The notes beneath the pieces were generated by a model. It did no database searches, was not told the origin of the DNA, and saw only the letters and a list, made by a program, of their open reading frames with translations. Below, piece after piece: positions 7,041 to 14,693 of a DNA stretch of 19,112 bases. Source of the DNA: Frankia sp. (GTDB lineage: Bacteria; Actinomycetota; Actinomycetes; Frankiales; Frankiaceae); assembly GCA_019689615.1 (NCBI GenBank), contig JADGHD010000023.1, positions 1-19,112 of the forward strand, written 5' to 3'. Numbering within the stretch: position 1 is the first letter of the stretch; every line of letters starts with the position of its first letter. The position numbers and the translations under genes were made by a program.

Positions 7041-7899
7041 GCTCGGCCCAGTGCCGGCGGCGTCGCTCGGCGTCGTCGCGCCACACGAGGTCCTGGTTTC
7101 GGTGCTGCCGGGCGCGCAGTACGCCTACGACATCCGCATGGACCGTGCGGAGATCTTCCATGCGGTGGCCGACAAGCTGACCGCCTTCAGGGCGGCAGGC
7201 GGCGGCGCGGTCGTCGACGCCGGCGGGATGTTCGCCGGGCGCGACGTCCCCCTCTATGAGGCGCTCTCATCCGCCACCGGCGTCCACATCATCGCCTCGA
7301 CTGGCCAGATGGACGAGGCGATGCTCGGCGGCTACTTCCTCACCCCTCAGACCAACCCGCCCACGCCCTGGCCGGCCGAGAAGTTCGCCAAGCTCTACGC
7401 CGACGAGGTCACCGAGGGCATGGTCGTTCCGCGCGTCGAGCGTCGCGCCGCCGCCGGCCTGATCTCGACCGCTGTCACAGCCAGCGGCATGACGCCCACC
7501 GACGAGAGCCAGCTGCGAGGGTGCGCCCGCGCCGCGAAGCAGACCCGCGTGCCGCTCTCATTCCGCGCCGGCGCAGACCCGCTGGCCGAGCTGGCCGTGG
7601 CACTCGACGAGGGTCTCGCCGCCGAGCGGATCGCCGTCTCCAACGCCGGTGACGCCGCAAAGCCGATCGCCGACCAGGGCGCCTTCGTGGTCTTCGCCGA
7701 CCTCGATGCCGCCGTCCAGTTCGCGCGCGGCGGTTACGCCGACAAGACGCTGGTGACCACCGGCGGCGCCGCGGTCGCGTTCGGCCACGAGGTGGCGTCG
7801 GCGTCGTATGCCGAGCTGCTGCGCCTCGTTCCCGCCGATCTCACCGAGCAGCTCCTCATCAGGAACCCCGCGGCCCTGCTCGCGGTGAGGGAGCCGTGA
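7021..7899 (+). CDS. phosphotriesterase-fold protein lacking metal ligands (probable pseudoenzyme)
   Basis: A 292-residue paralogue of the next gene: both start MS(Q/R)(V/I)NTVLGP and align along their length. Phosphotriesterase-family enzymes bind two metals through HxH, Lys, two His and Asp. Here only the first His remains (H22). The other ligand positions are V24, S149, R182, N208 and G248 by alignment to the neighbour. The reading frame is intact with normal composition, so this is not simple gene decay. A structural, regulatory or substrate-binding partner of the active paralogue (the family dimerises) is a reasonable inference. The frame extends back to GTG 6973, but similarity to the paralogue begins at ATG 7021. 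First gene of a six-gene operon; its stop overlaps the next start. Confidence 0.86.
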   Translation: MSQVNTVLGPVPAASLGVVAPHEVLVSVLPGAQYAYDIRMDRAEIFHAVADKLTAFRAAGGGAVVDAGGMFAGRDVPLYEALSSATGVHIIASTGQMDEAMLGGYFLTPQTNPPTPWPAEKFAKLYADEVTEGMVVPRVERRAAAGLISTAVTASGMTPTDESQLRGCARAAKQTRVPLSFRAGADPLAELAVALDEGLAAERIAVSNAGDAAKPIADQGAFVVFADLDAAVQFARGGYADKTLVTTGGAAVAFGHEVASASYAELLRLVPADLTEQLLIRNPAALLAVREP

Positions 7900-8882
7900 T
7901 GTCCCGCATCAACACCGTGCTCGGTCCCATCGCGCCCGAGGAGCTCGGCTTCACGGCGATCCACGAGCACATCGGCTACGGCATGCCGGGCTGCGAGCTC
8001 GACACCACGTGGTGGAAGGCCCCGGAGGTCCGCTACGAGGAGACCGTCCCGAAGCTGCGCGCCTTCCACAACCACATCCGTGAGTACGGCGCAGGCGCCG
8101 GCGGCTACGTCGACGCGACCGGCATCTGCAACGGCCGCGACATCGACTACTACAAGTCGCTCTCCGCGAGGACCGGCCTGCATATCGTCGCCTGCACCGG
8201 TTTCGTCGGCGGCGACTCGGCGCTGCCGTTCTTCGAGCGCGCCAGCGTCGACTACCTCTACCGGCAGTTCAGGCACGAGATCACCGTCGGCATCGGCGGG
8301 GATACCACCGCGAAGGCCGGCATCATCAAGGTCGGCGTCAGCCGCGGCTTCAAGATGAAGGAGCTCGACCTCCGCATCTACCGCGCCGCCGCCCGCGCCG
8401 CCGTCGAGACCGGCGCGCCGATCTTCACCCACCTCGCGGTCGACACCGACCCCGCCCTCGCGGTCTTCAAGGAGGAGGGCCTGCCCCTGGACCGCGTGCT
8501 CTTCGGCCACGCCGACGACGGCGTCAGCCAGGGCAAGGTCAAGCAGGACCTGCTCACCGAACTCGGCGGCCGGATCGGGTTCGACACCTTCGGCTACGAC
8601 CTCGAGCTCCCCGACCCGCCGTTCTGGGGCCGCCACCGCCAGGACCGCCTCAACCACCTGCTCGGCTTCCTCGAGGCCGGCCACGTGAAGCAGGCGCTCG
8701 TCGGCGCGGACGCCAACTGCTCACCGCTCGGCTGGCCGGGCGTCAGGGGCCACACCGTCAACTACATCTTCGAGACCCTCCTGCCCGACCTGCGCGCCGC
8801 CGGTGTCAGCGAGGACACCATCCACACGATCTTCGTTACGAACCCGACCGAGTTCCTGACTCTCACGCCCGGAAAGAACTGA
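7899..8882 (+). CDS. phosphotriesterase-family metal-dependent hydrolase (lactonase/esterase-like)
   Basis: A 327-residue amidohydrolase-superfamily TIM-barrel hydrolase with the complete binuclear metal site: H22 and H24 (HEH), bridging K144 ('GIIKVGV'), H178 ('FTHLAVD'), H204 ('LFGHADD') and D271 ('GADAN'). Spacing agrees with the classical enzyme (55/57/169/201/230/301). The C-terminal 'TNPTEFL' is the family's usual ending. Relatives hydrolyse lactones or organophosphate esters; the natural substrate here is most likely a lactone or ester. The start ATG 7899 overlaps the preceding stop (TGATG) and has GAGGGAG upstream. GTG 7896, one codon earlier, is less likely. Probably cytosolic, as no signal peptide is seen. 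Confidence 0.94.
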   Translation: MSRINTVLGPIAPEELGFTAIHEHIGYGMPGCELDTTWWKAPEVRYEETVPKLRAFHNHIREYGAGAGGYVDATGICNGRDIDYYKSLSARTGLHIVACTGFVGGDSALPFFERASVDYLYRQFRHEITVGIGGDTTAKAGIIKVGVSRGFKMKELDLRIYRAAARAAVETGAPIFTHLAVDTDPALAVFKEEGLPLDRVLFGHADDGVSQGKVKQDLLTELGGRIGFDTFGYDLELPDPPFWGRHRQDRLNHLLGFLEAGHVKQALVGADANCSPLGWPGVRGHTVNYIFETLLPDLRAAGVSEDTIHTIFVTNPTEFLTLTPGKN

Positions 8883-8884
8883 CC

Positions 8885-10003
8885 ATGGACATCAGCACTC
8901 TCGACATCGCCATCGTCGGCGCGGGCTACGCCGGCGCGGCCACCGCCAAGGCCCTCAGCAACCTCGGCGCCAGCGTGACCGTCTACGAGCAGGCCTCCGC
9001 CATCCGCGAGGTCGGCGCCGGCATCGGCCTGCGCCCTTCGTCGGTGGACCAGTTCAACAGGCGCGGCAGCGGGGACGCGATCAAGGCGGTCAGCTCCCCG
9101 AGCGACGCGTTCGAGATCCTCACCGGCGACTGCCGCCGCATCGCGATGGAGGAGTGGCCCGAGAAGGACGTGTACGGCGAGACCACCCGCTTCATCCACC
9201 GCGGCGACTTCATCGAGGCGCTGGTCAGCGTGCTGCCCGAGGGCATGGTCAGGCTCGGCCACAAGCTCGGCAGAATCGTCGACGAGGGCTCGAGGGCGAC
9301 ACTGCAGTTCACCAATGGCGCGACCGTGACGGCCGACCTCGTGATCGGTGCCGACGGCATCAGGTCCGTCGTCCGAGAGCAGCTGTTCAGCGACCAGCAG
9401 CCCGTCTTCGCCGGCGAGCACTCCTACCGCGCGGTCATTGACGCGGCCGGCACCTTCGGCATGGTCGCCGACGGCAACCTCCGGATGTACATCGGCCGCG
9501 GGACGAAGATCTACCTGCTCCCGCTGCTGCACCGCGGCCAGGTCTCGTTCGACATCACCGCGCTCAACCCCGACAGCACCTGGGCCCCGACCGTCACGAA
9601 GGACGACCTCCTCAGCTGCGTCGAGGGCTTCGACGAGCGGATCATCGAGATGACCCGCAGCCTCGACATGAACGCCGTCACCATCCGCGCCGTCTACGAC
9701 ATCGACCCGGTCGACGTCTGGCACTCGGACTCCGTCGTCCTCGTCGGCGACGCGGCGCACGCGATGTGCCACCACCAGGGCCAGGGCGCCAACTCCGCGA
9801 TCCTCGACTCCGGCGCGCTCGCTGACGCACTGGTCGCGGCCGACTCCATCCCCGAGGCCCTGGCCGCCTTCCAGGCCACCCGCAAGCCGGTCACCGACGA
9901 GCTGCAGCGGATCTCGCGCAACGGCTGGACCGAGGACGAGGTCAACGAGGTCTTCCCGGGCCAGAAGCCCGGCCAGCTCGGCGCGACGACGGTCAAGGTC
10001 TGA
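8885..10003 (+). CDS. FAD-dependent monooxygenase (salicylate/4-hydroxybenzoate hydroxylase type)
   Basis: A 372-residue group A flavoprotein hydroxylase using NAD(P)H and oxygen. It shows all three family fingerprints: the N-terminal Rossmann GAGYAG at 12-17, the central DG motif 'IGADGIRS' (D157-G158), and the GD motif 'LVGDAAHAMCHHQGQGAN' (D289), which holds the FAD ribityl chain. It starts two bases after the previous stop and ends one base before the next start, so it is within the operon. Relatives hydroxylate aromatic or cyclic ketone-like substrates. In this context it likely oxidises the compound that the neighbouring hydrolases open or de-esterify. No transmembrane part is visible. 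Confidence 0.95.
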   Translation: MDISTLDIAIVGAGYAGAATAKALSNLGASVTVYEQASAIREVGAGIGLRPSSVDQFNRRGSGDAIKAVSSPSDAFEILTGDCRRIAMEEWPEKDVYGETTRFIHRGDFIEALVSVLPEGMVRLGHKLGRIVDEGSRATLQFTNGATVTADLVIGADGIRSVVREQLFSDQQPVFAGEHSYRAVIDAAGTFGMVADGNLRMYIGRGTKIYLLPLLHRGQVSFDITALNPDSTWAPTVTKDDLLSCVEGFDERIIEMTRSLDMNAVTIRAVYDIDPVDVWHSDSVVLVGDAAHAMCHHQGQGANSAILDSGALADALVAADSIPEALAAFQATRKPVTDELQRISRNGWTEDEVNEVFPGQKPGQLGATTVKV

Positions 10004-10004
10004 C

Positions 10005-10919
10005 ATGCCGTTGCACCCTGAGATCGCCAAGGTCCTCGCGACGCTTCCGGCGCCGCCCGCCGAGCTCGACCCGGTGGCGATGCGCGCCTTCGACGAGTCC
10101 CAGGTGACCCCGGTCGGCGACCGGCTGCCGCTGCACTCGGTCGAGGACCTCACCGCGAAGACGCCGTACGGCGACGTCCCGGTGCGGGTCTACGCGGCCG
10201 ACGAGAAGCCGGCGTACGGCGTGCTGGTCTACCTGCACGGCGGCGCGTTCTTCCTCGGATCCCTCGAGACGCACGACCACATCGCCCGGGCGCTGGCCAA
10301 GGAGACCGGCCTCAAGGTCGTCTCGGTCGGCTACCGGCTGGCGCCCGAGCACCAGTTCCCCGCCGGCCTCGAGGACTGCTACGGCGTCGTCCAGTGGGTG
10401 GCCGAGTCGGGCGACCTGCTCGGCTGGGACCGCGACACGCTTGCGCTCGCCGGGGATTCGTCGGGCGGCAACTTCGTCGCCGCGATCGTCGGCATGGCCA
10501 AGGACGACGGCTTCAACCTGATCACCCACCAGGTGCTCTTCTACCCGTCGGTCGATCTCGACTTCGACATCGACCGCTACGCGTCGCTGCGCGAGAACGC
10601 GGTCGGCTACGGGCTGGAGACCGCCGGCCTGAAGCCGTTCAACGCGTTCTACATCAACAGCGGTGCTGACCCGGCTGACGTCCGCGTCTCGCCGATCAAG
10701 CGCGAGGACCTCGGCGGTCTCCCACCGGCGCTGATCATCACCGGGGAGTTCGACCCGCTGCGCGACGAGGGTGAGCTCTACGGCCGTCGGCTCCGGGAGG
10801 CTGGGGTCGAGGCCAGGGTGAGCCGGTACGAGGGAGCCGGACACGGCTTCGTGCAGCACTTCTTCTGGATCCCGCAGTACTACCGCGCGTTCGCCGAGAC
10901 CACGGAGTTCCTGGCATGA
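10005..10919 (+). CDS. alpha/beta hydrolase, HSL-type esterase
   Basis: A 304-residue esterase of the hormone-sensitive lipase (acetyl esterase Aes) branch. The oxyanion-hole motif HGGAFF begins at H78. The nucleophile elbow is G-D-S-S-G-G with Ser152, where the family consensus is GDSAGG. The acid is Asp250 ('GEFDPLRDEGE') and the base His280 ('GAGHGFV'), giving a complete triad. The length is normal. It cleaves short-chain carboxylic esters in known relatives. The start ATG 10005 follows the monooxygenase stop by one base, and the end overlaps the next gene as ATGA. It is the second of five hydrolases in the operon with an intact or near-intact active site. Confidence 0.95.
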   Translation: MPLHPEIAKVLATLPAPPAELDPVAMRAFDESQVTPVGDRLPLHSVEDLTAKTPYGDVPVRVYAADEKPAYGVLVYLHGGAFFLGSLETHDHIARALAKETGLKVVSVGYRLAPEHQFPAGLEDCYGVVQWVAESGDLLGWDRDTLALAGDSSGGNFVAAIVGMAKDDGFNLITHQVLFYPSVDLDFDIDRYASLRENAVGYGLETAGLKPFNAFYINSGADPADVRVSPIKREDLGGLPPALIITGEFDPLRDEGELYGRRLREAGVEARVSRYEGAGHGFVQHFFWIPQYYRAFAETTEFLA

Positions 10920-11839
10920 CGGTCGCCGTCCACCCGATCGCGGCGCCCTGGGGCCGCTTCGCCCTGTTCAGCTACCTCATCGATGCTCCCGAGCTGGCGA
11001 TCGTCGACACCGGCGTCACCGCGTCGGCCGCCAAGGTCCCGGCGGAGCTGGAGAAGCTCGGCCGGCGGATCGAGGACGTGAAGTGGATCCTGCTGACGCA
11101 CGGTCACATCGACCACGTCGGTGGCGCCGTCGCCCTCTGGGAGGCCACGGGCCGTCAGGCCAAGGTGGTCATCTCCGAGGTCGATGCCCACTTCCTCTCC
11201 TCGCGCGAGGCGCACGTGTCGGAGGCGCTCGAGCTCCGCGGTGAGTACGTCGGCACCGAGGCCCTTCGCGCCAGGAAGTCGGCCGAGGTGCTCGAGGCGA
11301 TCTCCGGCGAGATGGAGCCGAGCCTCACCATCGGCGACGGCGACGTTCTCGACCTCGGCGGCATCGCGGTCCGCGTCGTCGCCGTGCCCGGCCACACCGC
11401 CGGTGGCGTGGCGTACGTCCTCGACCAGCCCGACGGCGAGACCGATGTCTTCCTCGGCGACGCCGCCCAGGGCTACGGCGCTGCCAGCGGCTTCCCCGGC
11501 TATGAGGACCCGGACGCCTACCGCGCTTCCGTCCAGCGCGTGCTCGACCTCGCGCCCACCCGGCTCTACCTCGGTCACCCCTACCGCGACTCGTCGGGAG
11601 CCCCGCGTTCGGTGACGCTGCACGCCGCCGCGGCCGCGCAGCACCTGCGCGACAGCCTCGACCGCGAGGCCGAGGTGCGCGCCGCGGTCGAGGCGTACCC
11701 GCCCAGGCCGAGCGAGTCGCCGTACTCGCCCTTCGAGGCGGTCGCGGAGGCACTCGGCTACACCGGGGACCCGACGCTCGAGCCCGCTCCCTTCTTCACC
11801 TCCCTGCACGGATACGCCGCGACACACAGGGAGGCCTGA
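10916..11839 (+). CDS. metallo-beta-lactamase-fold hydrolase
   Basis: A 307-residue MBL-fold enzyme with a full binuclear zinc site: HxHxDH at H62-H64-D66-H67 ('THGHIDHVGG'), H160 ('PGHTAGG'), bridging D182 ('LGDAA') and H221 ('LGHPYRD'). The glyoxalase II/SoxH-like order of motifs suggests thioester, ester or lactone hydrolysis rather than beta-lactamase activity, and no signal peptide for export is seen. About 70 residues beyond the catalytic core form a helical C-terminal extension of unknown role. It is coupled on both sides by overlapping start and stop codons (ATGA at 10916, TGATG at 11837). Confidence 0.95.
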   Translation: MTVAVHPIAAPWGRFALFSYLIDAPELAIVDTGVTASAAKVPAELEKLGRRIEDVKWILLTHGHIDHVGGAVALWEATGRQAKVVISEVDAHFLSSREAHVSEALELRGEYVGTEALRARKSAEVLEAISGEMEPSLTIGDGDVLDLGGIAVRVVAVPGHTAGGVAYVLDQPDGETDVFLGDAAQGYGAASGFPGYEDPDAYRASVQRVLDLAPTRLYLGHPYRDSSGAPRSVTLHAAAAAQHLRDSLDREAEVRAAVEAYPPRPSESPYSPFEAVAEALGYTGDPTLEPAPFFTSLHGYAATHREA

Positions 11840-13587
11840 TGAGGACGACGCGCGAGACCACGCAGCGGATCATCGACGCCGGCGGCCAGGAGATCATCGC
11901 ACTGAAGGACCTGGTCGTCCCCATGCGCGACGGCGTCAACCTCGCCGCGGACGCCTATACCCACGACCTGACGCAGCCGCGCCCGGCGCTGGTCGCGCTG
12001 TCGCCGTACGGCAAGGAGCTCCAGGCACTGGCGCTCACCATGCCGCCGCAGAAGCGACCCAGCCCGATGTGGGACGGCTGCATCGAGGCCGGCGACATCG
12101 CCCGCGTCGTCGACAACGGCTACGTCCACGTGATCGGTGACCTGCGCGGCTCGGGCTACTCCGAGGGCGAGCACATCGGCAACTACAACGCCGGTGGAGT
12201 CCCGCTCGGGCAGGACGCCTACGACTTCATCGAATGGGTGGCGGCCCAGCCCTGGTGCGACGGCAACGTCGGCATGATCGGCATCTCCTACTTCGGCTCG
12301 ATGCAGGTGCTCGCCGCCGCCGAGCGCCCTCCGTCGCTCAGGGCCATCTTCGTCGCAGGCGGCCACTTCGACTTCTACGAGACCACCTATCACGGCGGCG
12401 TGATGTGGCTGATGCCGCGCGCGGCGCGCGAGGGCCGCGGCGGCGACTCCGGGTGGGCGTTCACCGACGGCATGAAGTCGCGGATGCTCGAGACCTACAG
12501 CCCCGAGGAGATCGAGAAGCTCGTGGCCGAGCGGCTCGCCGACCCCGACATCCAGGCCTGGCCGAACCTCCTCCACACCCTGCACTACCCGAAGAACCAC
12601 GAGGCCTGGTTCGACATCGTGATGAACGACGTCGACGGCGAGTGGTACGAGGAGCGCAACCCGGTCAACCTCGCCGCCAACATCGACATCCCCGTCTGGC
12701 TGCAGATCGACCAGGGACGCGGCTGGACCATGGACGGCACGATCGAGTGCTTCAACCGCATCCCGGCCAGGCACAAGAAGCTCACCATCGGCCCGTACCC
12801 GCCGATGCAGTCGCGCCCCTTCATCGAGGAGCACGACAAGATGTTCCGCTGGTACGACAAGTGGATCAAGGGCATCGACAACGGCGTCGACGAGGAGCCG
12901 GCTGTCTCGGTCTTCGTCGAGGGCACCAGGCGGTACGTCGAGGGCTCGCAGTTCCCGCCGAGGCCGGTCGACTACCGCGAGCTCTACCTGCGCCCGCGCC
13001 GCAAGCTCAGCTTCGAGCCAGAGACGATGGGCCCGCAGTTCGCTGCCCCCGACGGCTTCTTCCAGGCGCCGCTGACGGTGACCGACAAGGTCGAGATCCT
13101 CTCGTGGTCCAGCGACGTCTTCGAGCAGCCGACGACCCTCATGGGCACCGGCGCCTTCCACCTGTTCGCCTCGATCGACCAGGACGACACGAACTGGATC
13201 ATGCGGATGTGGGACGAGGGCCCCGGTGGCAAGCGCCAGCTGGTCACCACGGCGTATCTCAAGGCTTCCATGCGTGAGCTGGACGAGGAGAAGTCGACGC
13301 TCGGCTCGCCCGTGCACCCGCACACCCGGAAGGTGCCCGTGACGCCCGGCGTCATCGAGGAGTACGTCCTTCGGATCTACCCGATGGCCGCCACGATCCT
13401 GCCGGGACACAAGCTCGTCGTGGAACTCTCCTGCAACGAGCCGATGGCCGACGCGCACAACGCGCTGCTGCCGCCGGACGCGTTCCACCTCCCCGTCGGT
13501 CGCCCGGTGACGCACACCATCTACCGCGACGCGGCGCACCCGTCCCGGCTCATCCTCCCGTTCGTAGCCGGAGGTGCCGCGGAGTGA
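11839..13587 (+). CDS. CocE/NonD-family hydrolase (X-Pro dipeptidyl-peptidase S15-like)
   Basis: A 582-residue serine hydrolase of the CocE/NonD group, which includes cocaine esterase and related acyl hydrolases. The nucleophile elbow is 'GMIGISYFGS' with Ser150. The N-terminal 'VPMRDGVNLAADAY' and 'DLRGSGYSEGE' are hallmark segments, and the last third (from about residue 370) is the jelly-roll domain typical of the family. The catalytic His normally seen in a GPWxH segment is not at the equivalent site ('IGPYPPMQSRPF'); the His in 'EEHDKMFRWYDKW' a few residues later may serve instead. Last gene of the operon, starting by a TGATG overlap. The substrate is presumably a bulky ester or amide. 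Confidence 0.92.
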   Translation: MRTTRETTQRIIDAGGQEIIALKDLVVPMRDGVNLAADAYTHDLTQPRPALVALSPYGKELQALALTMPPQKRPSPMWDGCIEAGDIARVVDNGYVHVIGDLRGSGYSEGEHIGNYNAGGVPLGQDAYDFIEWVAAQPWCDGNVGMIGISYFGSMQVLAAAERPPSLRAIFVAGGHFDFYETTYHGGVMWLMPRAAREGRGGDSGWAFTDGMKSRMLETYSPEEIEKLVAERLADPDIQAWPNLLHTLHYPKNHEAWFDIVMNDVDGEWYEERNPVNLAANIDIPVWLQIDQGRGWTMDGTIECFNRIPARHKKLTIGPYPPMQSRPFIEEHDKMFRWYDKWIKGIDNGVDEEPAVSVFVEGTRRYVEGSQFPPRPVDYRELYLRPRRKLSFEPETMGPQFAAPDGFFQAPLTVTDKVEILSWSSDVFEQPTTLMGTGAFHLFASIDQDDTNWIMRMWDEGPGGKRQLVTTAYLKASMRELDEEKSTLGSPVHPHTRKVPVTPGVIEEYVLRIYPMAATILPGHKLVVELSCNEPMADAHNALLPPDAFHLPVGRPVTHTIYRDAAHPSRLILPFVAGGAAE

Positions 13588-13590
13588 CCG

Positions 13591-13639
13591 CGTTCGGGCA
13601 CGCCGCGGCCCGGACACCGTTCGGGCAGTTCGGCGAACT
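13591..13639. repeat. 10-bp direct repeat and 13-bp palindrome after the hydrolase operon
   Basis: CGTTCGGGCA occurs at 13591-13600 and again at 13618-13627. The second copy runs straight into the perfect palindrome AGTTCG-G-CGAACT at 13627-13639. This cluster lies between the CocE stop and the Crp-type gene and could be a regulator binding array or a weak transcription stop. It marks the junction between the catabolic genes and the signalling module. No long stable terminator hairpin is evident here. Confidence 0.4.
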
Positions 13640-13764
13640 CGTTCTCGGCACGGGCGAATTCCTGCCGTGAGACGAACCGGCGCCATCCGCGCGGCCGGTA
13701 CGGGAGAGGACCCGAATCGTCATCGTTGACGGTGACAATCCGATATACCGATCAGGTGGATCGG

Positions 13765-14499
13765 ATGCGGGGCGCGGCACCCCGCGGGTTGCATGCGCTT
13801 CTCGGGAGCAGACGATGGTCGGCCCTGCTGGACCGCGGTGTCCGGCGGGTGTTCCCACCGAAAAGCATGCTGCTTCGCCAGGGTGATCCGGGGACACATC
13901 TGCTCGCTCTCACCCAGGGGCGGGTGAAGGTTCTGCACGCAAGCCCTGACGGGTCCCAGACACTGGTCGCCATCCGCGGGCATGGCGACGTGGTGGGGGA
14001 GATCGCCGCCTGGTCGCCCGACAGCCATCACCGGCCGGCGCGGGCAGCACAGGTACCCGCGTCGCGGGCGTCGTTGCGACGGCCATCGGCGCGGCAGCGT
14101 ACGGCGTCGGTGGAGGCACTTGACCGATGTGTGGCACACCGCATCGAGGCGACCGCCTTCATCCGCTTCCTCGACGAGCACGACGCTCTCGGGATGTTCA
14201 CCGAATACCTGCTCGACCGGATCGCGCAGGCGGTGCAGCACCAGGCGATCCTGGCCCGGCAGCCGCCACCGCAGCGGATCGCCTGGCTCATCGCGGAGAC
14301 GTTCGCGCTTTCCGGTCCGGAGATCGCTCACTCGCGGCGCATCCCGTTCTCGCAGGCGGGGATCGCGAGCGCGCTCGGCCTCTCCCGCAGCACCGTCGCC
14401 GAGAACCTGCGGCGGCTGCGCGCGGCCGGCGCACTGGCACCCGAGCGCCGCATCGTGGTTGCGGACATCCGGGCCCTGCGCCGGCTTGCCGCCGGGTGA
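13765..14499 (+). CDS. Crp/Fnr-family transcriptional regulator with an enlarged nucleotide-binding loop
   Basis: A 244-residue regulator with an N-terminal cyclic-nucleotide-binding beta-barrel ('FPPKSMLLRQGDPGTHLLALTQGRVKV', 'RGHGDVVGEIA') and a C-terminal winged helix ('IPFSQAGIASALGLSRSTVAENLRRLRAAGAL'). In E. coli CRP the ligand-contacting Glu and Arg of the phosphate-binding cassette are 10 residues apart. Here E79 and R112 are 33 apart, with an Arg/Ala/Pro-rich insertion between them (about 14014-14094). The start ATG 13765 has AGGTGG five bases upstream, inside the loop of an inverted repeat (CCGATC/GATCGG, 13748-13764). The frame is also open from TTG 13726 and GTG 13732/13756. It sits just before a cyclase-like gene, suggesting a linked cyclic-nucleotide response; that is inference. 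Confidence 0.88.
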   Translation: MRGAAPRGLHALLGSRRWSALLDRGVRRVFPPKSMLLRQGDPGTHLLALTQGRVKVLHASPDGSQTLVAIRGHGDVVGEIAAWSPDSHHRPARAAQVPASRASLRRPSARQRTASVEALDRCVAHRIEATAFIRFLDEHDALGMFTEYLLDRIAQAVQHQAILARQPPPQRIAWLIAETFALSGPEIAHSRRIPFSQAGIASALGLSRSTVAENLRRLRAAGALAPERRIVVADIRALRRLAAG

Positions 14500-14586
14500 C
14501 CGGTCGGCGAGCGATGTGAGGCTCCTGCCGCAGCCCTCGCCTTGCTCCTGGTCGCGTCGGGTGAGCGATGACCGACTACGTGATGT

Positions 14587-14602
14587 GGTGATCCAGAGCA
14601 CA
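14587..14602. promoter_or_regulatory. candidate Crp-type binding site upstream of the cyclase-like gene
   Basis: GGTGA-N6-GCACA matches the CRP consensus TGTGA-N6-TCACA at 8 of 10 informative bases. It lies in the 194-bp gap between the Crp-type gene and the cyclase-like operon, 92 bp before the GTG start. A match this good is expected by chance a handful of times in a window this long, but not often in one short gap. The rest of the gap shows no gene or clear hairpin. Confidence 0.4.
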
Positions 14603-14693
14603 CCTGGGATGTCCACGGCTGGACAATTCGCGCCGTGGCCGCTGCGGAGGCTTCCGGTGACAGTTCACCCCGCCTCGACGTGGAGGGCACACC

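Noticed and set aside
7021..7899. Calling the first phosphotriesterase-like gene a pseudogene
   Set aside because: There is no stop or frameshift, it is tightly coupled to its neighbours and the fold segments persist; loss of ligands without loss of frame suggests a maintained pseudoenzyme.
10916..11839. MBL-fold protein as a quorum-quenching AHL lactonase or a beta-lactamase
   Set aside because: The metal motif alone does not distinguish these; no signal peptide and the operon context favour a catabolic hydrolase, so no specific activity is claimed.
11758..13686. Long open frame on the - strand opposite the CocE and MBL genes (similar long ones at 861-1925, 5632-6921, 7734-8684, 8762-10153, 9993-10859, 16079-18304)
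   Set aside because: These mirror real genes in high-GC DNA; their translations are Arg/Gly/Asp-rich with no family motifs, while the + strand frames carry complete catalytic motifs.
14008..14137. Hydrophobic Gly/Ala-rich peptide in an alternative + frame inside the Crp gene insertion
   Set aside because: No start codon with a ribosome-binding site; composition follows from GC-rich low-complexity DNA.
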